Below, in pieces: positions 16,124 to 23,267 of a stretch of 64,000 nt of DNA. Source of the stretch: DASVFB01 sp963766345 (GTDB taxonomy: Bacteria; Actinomycetota; Thermoleophilia; Gaiellales; Gaiellaceae); NCBI GenBank assembly GCA_963766345.1, contig CAVXZL010000012.1:1-64000 (forward strand), written 5' to 3'. How positions within the stretch are numbered: the first letter of the stretch is position 1; the number at the start of each line of letters is the position of its first letter. Position numbers and translations under genes: made by a program. The notes below the pieces were generated by a model. That model was not told the DNA's origin. It saw only the letters and a list, made by a program, of their open reading frames with translations, and did no database searches.

Positions 16124-16657
16124 TCAGTCCGGGACGTCGGAGATCTCGACGACGGGCTCGGCGAGACTCCCGTCGATCACCGTGTGGTATCGGCCGGGCG
16201 GTGCGTCGTCCGCGATCCAACGACCTTCCAGCAGCCCGTTGATGATCGCGGCGGGGTCCCGGGGCCACTCGATGACGTGCCGTTGCCTGTCTCCGCCTTG
16301 CACGCTCTTCAGCGCGCGCTCAAACTGGGCGACCGCAGCGATGACGGCGTCGTCGTCTCGGCTGAGCTCCTCAAGAAAGACAATCGCACGCGCGTCGAGA
16401 AGAGCGGAGCTTGCGCCGAAGGAGACGCTGCGGACGGCTTCTTCGAGCCGACCGCTGCGCGACAGCGCGATTGCGGTCAGCGGGCAAGAACGGCGGACGT
16501 CGTACGCCTCCCACGAAGCGACGATGTCGCGGAGCACACGCAACCCCTCGGAACCGGCGACGTCGGCGATGTAGGCGTCACGGTCGCCTACCGGCGCGGC
16601 GGGCGCGCCGTACTCGATGAGTTCCAGGAGCGCCCGCTGGTGGCCGGCGAGGTCCAA
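16124..16657 (-). CDS. MNIO partner protein (putative RiPP recognition subunit)
   Basis: A protein of about 177 aa starting at TTG 16657, 8 nt after the stop of the MNIO gene. It reads LDLAGHQRALLELIEYGAPA, then SEGLRVLRDIVASWEAYDVR, DDDAVIAAVAQFERALKSVQ and VIEWPRDPAAIINGLLEGRW. It has no nuclease, transporter or kinase motif. DUF692/MNIO enzymes (MbnB, TglH) normally work with a dedicated partner (MbnC, TglI) encoded next to them, and the FERAL ... EWPRDP pattern near the C-terminus resembles such partners as I know them. The partner role is inferred from position and this weak resemblance. The start codon is not certain. Confidence 0.6.
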   Translation of the reverse strand: MDLAGHQRALLELIEYGAPAAPVGDRDAYIADVAGSEGLRVLRDIVASWEAYDVRRSCPLTAIALSRSGRLEEAVRSVSFGASSALLDARAIVFLEELSRDDDAVIAAVAQFERALKSVQGGDRQRHVIEWPRDPAAIINGLLEGRWIADDAPPGRYHTVIDGSLAEPVVEISDVPD

Positions 16658-16665
16658 TTGCGTCG

Positions 16666-17559
16666 CTACGCCGCGAGCTCCGACCGAATGCGACTGAGCT
16701 CGGACGAGATCCTCTCGGCTCCGAGCACGGGCACTGCCTCGGCCAAAAGCTCGTATGTGACGCCGCCGACGTTCGGCGTTCTCGAGACGACGCGCTTGGC
16801 AAGGGCAAGCGTGGAAGGTTCTGTCGTTCGGGAGTGGACATCGACCTGCAACCCGTCCCGCTCCACGCCGCCGGCGATGTGAAGCTCTCCGACTGCCTCC
16901 AGATCCAACTCGTCGAGGAAGGCCTCGATGTCGAAGCCGTAGTTCGCAGCGTCGCATTCGAGGTTGTAGACGTCGAGTAGCAAGCCGCAGCCGGTGCGCG
17001 CGACGAGCTCGTTCAGAAACGCGGCGTCGCCGAAGTCCCCTGGATAGTCGGGAAGAAGATGAACGATGTTCTCGAGCAGGAACGGGAGTTCGAACCGGCC
17101 CTGGATCGCGCGAATACGCTCGACGAGCAACTCGAGGACATCGTGCGTCTTCGGGACGGCGAGCATCGTCCCCAAGTTCGTTCCATCCACGGTCGTGTAT
17201 CCCAGATGCTCGCTGTGCCACGCGACCGGGAAGTGGTCGAGAAACTCGGCAACGAGATCGAGGTACTGCTCCGAATAGCCGCTCGCCGATCCGATCGACA
17301 AACCGACCCCGTGGACGACGAATTCCGTCGCGCCCTTGACCGCCCGAAGCTCGTCCAGGATCGCCGGATCGAGGCGCAGGCCGGCGCCGTCCGGTCGTGC
17401 GATCGAGTCAGGCGTGATCTCGAGATAGTCGACGAGCGTCAGCACCCGCTCGAGGAGCTCGGGCGCGCCGCCTTCGTAGGTGAAGCCGATGCGAACCCCA
17501 TCCGGCTCGATCGGGTCCTCGCGGCGCGCCCCCCTCGCAGTGTCGGGCGCTGAGGTCAG
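16666..17559 (-). CDS. MNIO-family (DUF692) iron-dependent peptide-modifying enzyme
   Basis: A TIM-barrel multinuclear non-haem iron oxidative enzyme of about 297 aa. Conserved metal-site segments appear in the usual order: VVHGVGLSIGS, AWHSEHLGY, LPFLLENIVHLL, CGLLLDVYNLECDAANYG, VGELHIAGG and VDVHSRT. These contain the expected His, Glu, Asp and Asn ligands. Characterised members modify Cys, Asn or Asp residues of ribosomally made peptides, together with a partner protein. There is no ATG/GTG near the natural N-terminus. A CTG at 17559, overlapping the stop of the upstream small gene (CTGA), gives the right length; the next in-frame start is a GTG at 17667 inside that gene. It lies in a three-gene cassette with a candidate precursor and partner. 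Confidence 0.85.
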   Translation of the reverse strand: MTSAPDTARGARREDPIEPDGVRIGFTYEGGAPELLERVLTLVDYLEITPDSIARPDGAGLRLDPAILDELRAVKGATEFVVHGVGLSIGSASGYSEQYLDLVAEFLDHFPVAWHSEHLGYTTVDGTNLGTMLAVPKTHDVLELLVERIRAIQGRFELPFLLENIVHLLPDYPGDFGDAAFLNELVARTGCGLLLDVYNLECDAANYGFDIEAFLDELDLEAVGELHIAGGVERDGLQVDVHSRTTEPSTLALAKRVVSRTPNVGGVTYELLAEAVPVLGAERISSELSRIRSELAA

Positions 17560-17780
17560 CCTGAGCTCACCGTTACGCCCTCGACCCCGGTTCCGTGGAA
17601 TTGCTTGACGTTGATCTTCGCCTCGGGATCGACGACGAACGACACGTCGAAACCGAGAAGCCCGCACGCTCTGCAGCCTTGGGGCCCGACTGCGACGGCG
17701 CGCTCCAGAATTGCCGCCAGATCCTTGAGTTCGATGCCGTGCTTGACCTGGATCCGGACGGTCGGCCTATCCTGCGCCAT
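17556..17780 (-). CDS. Candidate MNIO-modified RiPP precursor peptide
   Basis: A 74-aa protein, ATG at 17780 with an ideal AAGGAG 5 nt upstream. Residues 1-33 are helical and charged and could be a leader (VRIQVKHGIELKDLAAILER). The rest holds the only two cysteines in GPQGCRACGLLGFDVSF (Cys36, Cys39), then VVDPEAKINVKQFHGTGVEG and a C-terminal VTVSSG. It is the first gene of the MNIO cassette, directly behind a good promoter, and its stop overlaps the MNIO start. A small Cys-containing protein in this position is the expected substrate, but no homologue is known to me. Alternatively it is a small folded accessory protein. Confidence 0.6.
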   Translation of the reverse strand: MAQDRPTVRIQVKHGIELKDLAAILERAVAVGPQGCRACGLLGFDVSFVVDPEAKINVKQFHGTGVEGVTVSSG

Positions 17781-17835
17781 AGCGGCTCCTTCTGTTGCAG
17801 TTCCTCGGACGCCGCAGGATCCGAGCGACGCGGCG

Positions 17836-17864
17836 AGTTTAAAGCCGGTCGGTTGCTCGGTCAA
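17836..17864 (-). promoter_or_regulatory. Promoter of the MNIO cassette
   Basis: On the minus strand TTGACC (17859-17864) and TAAACT (17836-17841) are spaced by exactly 17 bp. The predicted start lies about 49 nt before the ATG at 17780. It is one of the best sigma70-type promoters in the window and drives precursor, MNIO enzyme and partner as one transcript. Confidence 0.65.
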
Positions 17865-18044
17865 GTCACGAGTCGGACGACCCGGGTACGAGTAGTCGTG
17901 CGTCTTGACGCGGCCTGCCCGGCGCTCGCGCCGAACGGCAAGCTGAACACGCGGATCCTGCTCGAAGGTGCGCGTCGCCGCCCGAGGCGGCCGGTTCTTG
18001 CGTCTCGCCCCGGTCCGGGCTCTTCCGCCTTCCGCGTCGCGTAC

Positions 18045-18264
18045 ATGAATGCCGCCGCGCCGCCGAGCAGCGCGTATGAGCTGATCCCGCACCGGCGCAC
18101 CAACACCGCGGTCGGGGATGCGGAAGCGCACGCCGACCCATCGCAGGTCGCGAAGACGATCGTGCTCTCGACACCGGACGGGTTCGTGCGCGCGGTGCTG
18201 CCGGCATCGGAGCGCCTGGATTTGCACAAGGTGCGCCACTTCCTCGGCACGAACGACGTTCACC
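18045..18264 (+). pseudogene. ybaK-type aminoacyl-tRNA deacylase gene, 3'-truncated by a repeat
   Basis: From ATG 18045 the frame encodes the first half of a YbaK/EbsC-family trans-editing deacylase (hydrolysis of mischarged aminoacyl-tRNA): SSAYELIPHRRTNTAVGDAE, then PSQVAKTIVLSTPDGFVRAV LPASERLDLHKVRHFLGTND VHL. Similarity ends at about 18264, where the tRNA-like repeat begins, and the rest of the roughly 160-aa domain is missing. No good ribosome-binding site is seen. The junction is clean, which points to a recombination or insertion event rather than gradual decay. Confidence 0.72.
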
Positions 18265-18297
18265 TGGGGTCGACGGTTCGAGTCCGTCAGAGGGCAT
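18265..18297 (+). repeat. tRNA-like 3'-end repeat, copy 2
   Basis: A perfect T-arm (stem GACGG 18272-18276, loop TTCGAGT, stem CCGTC 18284-18288) is followed by AGAGGGC, like a tRNA acceptor 3' strand. The matching 5' half (GCCCTCT, D-arm, anticodon arm) is absent; upstream DNA is ybaK. It shares its core with 4331-4354 and 61420-61443 and is followed 3 nt later by an intrinsic terminator, as after a tRNA gene. Confidence 0.75.
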
Positions 18298-18300
18298 CAC

Positions 18301-18325
18301 AAAAGGCCAGCAAATGGCCTTTTTT
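18301..18325 (+). terminator. Intrinsic terminator behind the tRNA-like repeat
   Basis: AAAAGGCCA, 5-nt loop, TGGCCTTTT and a run of six T in total. This is a textbook rho-independent terminator directly after the tRNA-like 3' end. Confidence 0.85.
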
Positions 18326-18368
18326 CTTGGCCGGAGAGCGTGCGACCTCTGCTGCGTCGCTCACCGAT

Positions 18369-18390
18369 CTGTCCCCAAGACCTGTCCCCA
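18369..18390 (+). repeat. CTGTCCCCA iteron pair, copy 1
   Basis: CTGTCCCCA occurs at 18369-18377 and 18382-18390, a 13-bp period. A closely similar pair lies at 61561-61583 (opposite strand) and a looser one at 21110-21132 (opposite strand). Confidence 0.65.
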
Positions 18391-18555
18391 GCGACGCGCG
18401 GTCTCCTGATTCTTGGCTCTAAGAGACCGCTTCCGAGGCCACCGAGCACCTCCATGCGGAGGTGGGGCCCCAGGGTCTCGCGAGGAGCAAATCAACGAAC
18501 GAGCTCCACTCACTGGTACTTCTGATCGTTCTGGGCAGCGGTGCATGATGCGTTG

Positions 18556-21036
18556 ATGCGGCAGGACCTTCCCAGGGGAACGGTGACGTTCCTGTTCACG
18601 GATATCGAGGGGTCGACGCGGCTGTTGCGGCAGCTCGGGCCGGAGCGCTATGCGGAGGCGCTGGCCGCTCACCGTCGCGTGCTGCGGGATGCGTTCGTCG
18701 CTGAAGGCGGTGTGGAGGTCGATACCCAGGGGGACGCGTTCTTCGTCGCTTTCCCGACCGCTGCTGGGGCCACCGCCGCCGCGAGGTTGGGGCAGCAGGC
18801 GCTCGCGTCAGGGCCGATCGCGGTGCGGATGGGCCTGCATACGGGAACCCCGACCGTGGCCGCTGAGGGCTACGTCGGGATCGACGTCCATCGCGGTGCC
18901 CGGGTCGCCGCGCTCGCCCACGGCGGTCAGGTGATCGTCTCGGCCTCGACCGCGGCGCTACTCGAGGATGAGCCGCTCCGGGATCTCGGACGGCACCGAC
19001 TCAAGGACTTCGACGCTCCTGCCCGGTTGTTCCAACTCGGCGTCGCCGAGTTTCCCCCGCTGAGGACGCCGGGCGCCGTCGACCTTCCCACCCCGGCGAC
19101 TCACTTCCTCGGGCGCGAGCGCGAGCTCTTCGAGGCGGCCTCCCTGTGGCTCGACCGCGAGCCGCGCGTGCTGACGATCATCGGTCCCGGCGGCACGGGC
19201 AAGACGCGGTTCTCGATCGAGCTTGTCCGGTTCCTGGCGGAGGAGGCGGACGGGGGCACCGTGTTCGTTCCGCTCGCCCCCGTTCGCGCCGCAGCACTGG
19301 TTGTGCCTCTGATCGCCGAGCGCCTGGGCGCCTCCGGCGACGATGCCGCCGCGATCGCAACGCGGATCGGTGAGAAGCGAGCCCACATCGTCCTCGACAA
19401 CCTCGAGCAGCTCCTGCCCGACGCAGCCCGGCCGCTCGCCGAGCTGCTCGCTGCTGCCCCGGCGCTTCGGATCGTGGCGACGAGCCGTGAGCCGCTGCGG
19501 ATAGCGGGTGAGTCGGAGTTCGACCTACCGCCGATGGACGAGAGTGACGCTGTCACGCTGTTCATCGAGCGCGCGCAGGCGATCCGCGGCGATGTCGGCG
19601 ACTCGCCGGCCGTGCATGAGTTGATCCGTCGCCTCGATGGCCTTCCGCTTGCGATCGAGCTGGCCGCCGCACGCGTCAAGCTCCTCGGCCCCGAGCAGCT
19701 TCTCGAGCGGATCGCGCACCGGCTCGATTTGTTCAAGAGCGGCCGCGACGCCGACGAGCGCCACGCGACGCTGCGCACCACGATCGCCTGGAGCTACGAC
19801 CTCCTCGACGAGGACGAACAGCGGCTGTTTGCCCGGCTCGCAGTCTTCCGCGGCGGTTCCACTCTCGAGGCGGCCGAAGCGGTCTGTGGCTCGAACCTCG
19901 ACACGCTTGCGTCGCTGCTCGACAAGAGCCTCGTCCGGCGCCGCCCCGATGCGAACGGGGACGAGCGTTTCTGGATGCTCGAGACGATCCGCGAGTTCGC
20001 ACGGGAGCGCCTGAACGCCTCGGGTGAGGAGGATGCCCTGCGCCGGCTCCAGATCGAGTGGCTGCTTGATCTCGCCGATCGCGCGGGTACGAGCGCGACC
20101 GTCGGCGTCCCCGGCAAGTGGGACGTCGATCTCGTCGCGCCGGAGATCGACAACGTCCGCGCCGTGCTCGATTGGGCGGCCGAGCATGACCCCGAGCGTG
20201 GCCTCGCCCTGGCCGCGTCGCTCGAGGGATTCTGGCTCGTTCGCGAACCCAGCGAGGGCGCGTCACGTCTCGAGTCACTCCTCGCACGAACCCCGGACGC
20301 CGAACCGGAACTGCGCGGCCACGCGCTTCGGGCACTCGCCGGTGCGCTCGGCCTCTGCGGCGAATACGACCGGGCCGCGTCCGCGTACCGGCAGAGCCTT
20401 GAACTCTTCGTCGCAAGCGGCAACGAGATCCAGACGGCGAACCTTCGCTACCGCGTCGCCGGACAAATGGTGACGATGGGCGAGACTGCCGCCGCGTGGC
20501 CGCTGCTCGAGGAATCACTCCGTACGTTCCGGCAGCTCGGCCTGCCTCGCGGCGAGGCACAGGTACTCGGATACCTCGCGGAGAAGCCCCACGGAGAGGG
20601 CGATCTCGCGCGCGCGATCGAACTCGCCCTTGAGAGCGCCGCGATCGCCCACGAGATTGACTGGGGATGGTGGGAGAGCTGGCAGCTCGCCGCCGCCGCC
20701 GAATTCGAGCGCGAGCGCGGAGATCTCGATGCCGCCGAAGGTCATGCGCTCCGCTGCCTCGAGCTCTCCCTGAGCCTCGGTGACCGTCGGCGCGCAGTGC
20801 TGACGGCGGGCAAGCTTGCCGTCATCGCCGCGGAACGCGGGGACGCCGAGCAGGCCGGCCGCCTCTGGGGGGCGATCGAGAGCGAACACGCGTCCAGGCC
20901 CGTCCGAGAGTGGGACAACCACCGCGAGGAACTCGAAGCCCTCGTCCTCGGCACGGATGGACCCGAGTTCGCTCGGGCGCGCACGGAGGGCCGTCTGCTC
21001 TCAATCGCCGAGGCGGCCGGCCTCGACGCCCGCTAG
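18556..21036 (+). CDS. Cyclase-homology domain / STAND ATPase / TPR regulator
   Basis: An 826-aa cytoplasmic multidomain protein. Residues about 8-165 form a class III nucleotide cyclase domain (VTFLFTDIEGSTRLL, DTQGDAFFVAF, VRMGLHTGTP, YVGIDVHRGARVAALAHGGQ). Residues about 180-430 form an NB-ARC/AP-ATPase (Walker A IGPGGTGKTRFS, Walker B HIVLDNLEQLL, TSREPL, RLDGLPLAIELAAARV). A helical and TPR region follows to the end. Both metal-binding Asp positions are present, so cyclase activity is possible but unproven. There is no DNA-binding domain. MRQDLPRGTVTFLFTDIEGS at 18556 is the usual N-terminus of the family; an in-frame GTG lies at 18541. Oppositely oriented iteron pairs lie on both sides of the gene. 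Confidence 0.87.
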   Translation: MRQDLPRGTVTFLFTDIEGSTRLLRQLGPERYAEALAAHRRVLRDAFVAEGGVEVDTQGDAFFVAFPTAAGATAAARLGQQALASGPIAVRMGLHTGTPTVAAEGYVGIDVHRGARVAALAHGGQVIVSASTAALLEDEPLRDLGRHRLKDFDAPARLFQLGVAEFPPLRTPGAVDLPTPATHFLGRERELFEAASLWLDREPRVLTIIGPGGTGKTRFSIELVRFLAEEADGGTVFVPLAPVRAAALVVPLIAERLGASGDDAAAIATRIGEKRAHIVLDNLEQLLPDAARPLAELLAAAPALRIVATSREPLRIAGESEFDLPPMDESDAVTLFIERAQAIRGDVGDSPAVHELIRRLDGLPLAIELAAARVKLLGPEQLLERIAHRLDLFKSGRDADERHATLRTTIAWSYDLLDEDEQRLFARLAVFRGGSTLEAAEAVCGSNLDTLASLLDKSLVRRRPDANGDERFWMLETIREFARERLNASGEEDALRRLQIEWLLDLADRAGTSATVGVPGKWDVDLVAPEIDNVRAVLDWAAEHDPERGLALAASLEGFWLVREPSEGASRLESLLARTPDAEPELRGHALRALAGALGLCGEYDRAASAYRQSLELFVASGNEIQTANLRYRVAGQMVTMGETAAAWPLLEESLRTFRQLGLPRGEAQVLGYLAEKPHGEGDLARAIELALESAAIAHEIDWGWWESWQLAAAAEFERERGDLDAAEGHALRCLELSLSLGDRRRAVLTAGKLAVIAAERGDAEQAGRLWGAIESEHASRPVREWDNHREELEALVLGTDGPEFARARTEGRLLSIAEAAGLDAR

Positions 21037-21109
21037 CTGGTTCCGACCCGCGTCCCAAAGCCCCCACGACGGGACAACTCAGACGCCGTCGCCATAGATA
21101 AAGGCCATC

Positions 21110-21135
21110 TTGGGGACCGATTTTGGGGAAGGTTC
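21110..21135 (-). repeat. Iteron pair, copy 2 (inverted relative to copy 1)
   Basis: TTGGGGACCGATT followed by TTGGGGAAGGTTC, a 13-bp period. The complementary strand resembles the CTGTCCCCA pair at 18369. The two pairs bracket the cyclase-STAND gene as imperfect terminal inverted repeats. Apart from these, 21037-21297 holds nothing that I recognise. Confidence 0.5.
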
Positions 21136-21297
21136 GGAGCTTCTCGGGGAGATTCAAGGCGTGCTGGGGAGGGGATCGCCTCGCGGCTGAACACGTCGGC
21201 CATTTGATGCGCTCGTAGCGCAGCGGGCACTGCGACGTGCCCGGATCCGTTCCGCGCGCTCGAGGAACTCATGGGACGGCACGGTCACGGGATGGCT

Positions 21298-22266
21298 CTA
21301 CGCAACTGTCTCATCGACGGGCGGAGCATCTCCGTACGAGTCGTCGATCACTCGGACACCGATCTGCGCGATCCAGTGCCGGTGGTCGTAGTCTCCCTGC
21401 CGCCAGAGGTCGCTGCGACCGACCTGATACGCGACGAGGCCGGCAACGGTGTCACGCAGTCGCGCGAGCCCGGTCGCGTTGGAGATGTGCATGAGCGCGA
21501 ACGCACGGAAGAAGTTCACTCCGGCGGCGTGGACGGTCGTCGGGTGCGTCACTGGCTGCACAACGAAGCGTGGCGGGAGCCGCTGACGAACGTACGCGCG
21601 TGATTCGTCGCCGAGGACGTCGCCGAGCGCGGCGAGTCGCATGAGGGCAGGCGCCATGAACTCGACTACGTCCTTCGCGTCGGAAGAGACCGGTAAGGCG
21701 TCATCGACTTGCCGGTTCTTGAGGAAGTCGTGCGCTGCGTCGTGCGTGAATGCGAGCAGCGTCTCGTCTCGCGTATGCCGCGCCCACAGCACGAGGTGAA
21801 TGAGCGCCCAGGACAGGTTGTGATGAGTGTCGCTCGTCGCAAGCTCAACCGCCCGCTCGGCGTCGAGCGTCTCGACGAGGTCGCGAATGCGTTCGCTTGC
21901 GAGGTCGCCGAGCGGGCGCAGCTCGCGACTTCCGGTTGCCTCCTCCTGAGTCCGAACGAGCGCGAGCACCCAGGCGAAGCCGTACGGGTTCTCCTGGCGC
22001 TCGATCTCAGCGGAGCGCATGTAATCGAGCTCGGCTGCGACCAGCTCGGCGCGCGCATGCTGCTGTGCGGCTTCAAGGTAGAGGTCGGAGCCGGTGCGGC
22101 GGTACAGGGCATAGAGGGAGTAGACGCCATGGACGGCCGAGTGCCAGTCGAAGCAGCCGTGAAACATGGGGCTCGGCGTGTCCTCGTTGCCCACAGCGGA
22201 CAGGATGGGGGGAGCGAGCGCATGCAGCAGCTCCTCCCGCTCCTGCTCGAAGCGGCGCCAGGTCAT
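21298..22266 (-). CDS. DUF2891-type protein, last gene of the peptide-transport operon
   Basis: A 322-aa soluble protein starting MTWRRFEQEREELLHALAPP at ATG 22266, in an ATGA overlap with the upstream ABC ATPase. The motif FHGCFDWHSAVHGVYSLYAL, with GFDWHS-type His/Asp residues, together with DLASERIRDLV and DTHHNLSWALIHLVLWAR, matches DUF2891 proteins, which have an alpha-helical-toroid look. Catalytic function is unknown. Its coupling to a peptide importer and the 5-oxoproline genes suggests a hydrolytic or lyase step on the imported compound. That is inference. Confidence 0.72.
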   Translation of the reverse strand: MTWRRFEQEREELLHALAPPILSAVGNEDTPSPMFHGCFDWHSAVHGVYSLYALYRRTGSDLYLEAAQQHARAELVAAELDYMRSAEIERQENPYGFAWVLALVRTQEEATGSRELRPLGDLASERIRDLVETLDAERAVELATSDTHHNLSWALIHLVLWARHTRDETLLAFTHDAAHDFLKNRQVDDALPVSSDAKDVVEFMAPALMRLAALGDVLGDESRAYVRQRLPPRFVVQPVTHPTTVHAAGVNFFRAFALMHISNATGLARLRDTVAGLVAYQVGRSDLWRQGDYDHRHWIAQIGVRVIDDSYGDAPPVDETVA

Positions 22267-23267
22267 GCGGCGGACCGCTCGTCGAGCGGCTGCTCCAGCG
22301 GGAAATGGCAGGCTGCGAGGTGGTTCGCGCCGAACGGACGCAGCGGCGGTTCGATGTCGCGGCAAATGTCCTGTGCGCGCGGACAACGGGTGTGAAAGCG
22401 GCATCCTCGTGGTGGCTCGACCGCCGAGGGCAGTTCGCCGCGGATCGAGGTGTGCTCCTTGGCCCGCTCGTGCGCCGGATCGGGCAGCGGGATCGTCGCG
22501 ATGAGAGCTGCGGTGTAGGGATGGGCGGAGCGTTGGTACACGTCCTCGGACGTTCCGATCTCGACGAGCTTGCCGAGGTACATGACACCGATCAGGTCGG
22601 AGACGTACCGGACGACTGTCAGGTCGTGAGAGATCACGACGTATGTCAGGCGGTGGCGCTGTTGCAGCTCGCGCATCAGGTTCAGGACCTGCGAGCGGAT
22701 CGAGACGTCGAGTGCGGACACGGGCTCGTCCGCGACGATCAATCTCGGATTGAGCGCGAGGGCGCGGGCGAGCCCGATCCGCTGGCGCTGCCCGCCCGAG
22801 AACTCGTGCGGATAGCGGTTCGCCGCGTCGCGGGGAAGGCCGACCTCCTCGAGCAGCCGGCGGACGGTCGCGGTCCGCTCGGCGCGAGAGAAGAGCCGCT
22901 GCACCGCGAGCGGCTCGCGCACGATCGCGCCGACTCGCATGCGTGGGTCGAGCGACGCGTACGGATCCTGGAAGACGAGTTGACGGTGGCGCTGAAGACG
23001 GCGCCGCTCGCGCCGCCCGAGCTCCCCGAGATTGCGGCCCTCGAAGACGATCGAGCCCGAGGTGGGCCGCTCGAGCCCGACGATCATGCGGCCAACGGTC
23101 GTTTTGCCGCAGCCCGACTCGCCCACCAGCCCGAACGTCGCTCCCTCGGGCACCTTCAACGAGACTCCGGAGACGGCGTGTACGGCGGCGACCCGTCGCT
23201 GCAGGATGCGCGAGGTCACCGGGTACTCCTTCACGACGTCGCGCAGCTCGAGGAGGACCTCGCTCAC
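22263..23267 (-). CDS. Oligopeptide/dipeptide ABC transporter ATPase (OppF/DppF-like)
   Basis: A 334-aa nucleotide-binding subunit starting at GTG 23267 (GTGA overlap with the preceding ATPase gene). Walker A is GLVGESGCGKTTVGR, the Q-loop VFQDPYASLDPRM, the signature HEFSGGQRQRIGLARALALN, Walker B LIVADEPVSALDVS, and the switch His lies in VVISHDLTVV. The oligopeptide-specific C-terminal extension is present (GCRFHTRCPRAQDICRDIEP). It energises import with the second ATPase and two permeases of the operon. Confidence 0.94.
   Translation of the reverse strand: MSEVLLELRDVVKEYPVTSRILQRRVAAVHAVSGVSLKVPEGATFGLVGESGCGKTTVGRMIVGLERPTSGSIVFEGRNLGELGRRERRRLQRHRQLVFQDPYASLDPRMRVGAIVREPLAVQRLFSRAERTATVRRLLEEVGLPRDAANRYPHEFSGGQRQRIGLARALALNPRLIVADEPVSALDVSIRSQVLNLMRELQQRHRLTYVVISHDLTVVRYVSDLIGVMYLGKLVEIGTSEDVYQRSAHPYTAALIATIPLPDPAHERAKEHTSIRGELPSAVEPPRGCRFHTRCPRAQDICRDIEPPLRPFGANHLAACHFPLEQPLDERSAA

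Noticed and set aside
18230..18300. A complete tRNA gene ending at 18295
   Set aside because: T-arm and acceptor 3' strand are perfect, but no complementary 5' strand, D-arm or anticodon arm exists upstream; that DNA encodes YbaK. It is reported as a repeat instead.
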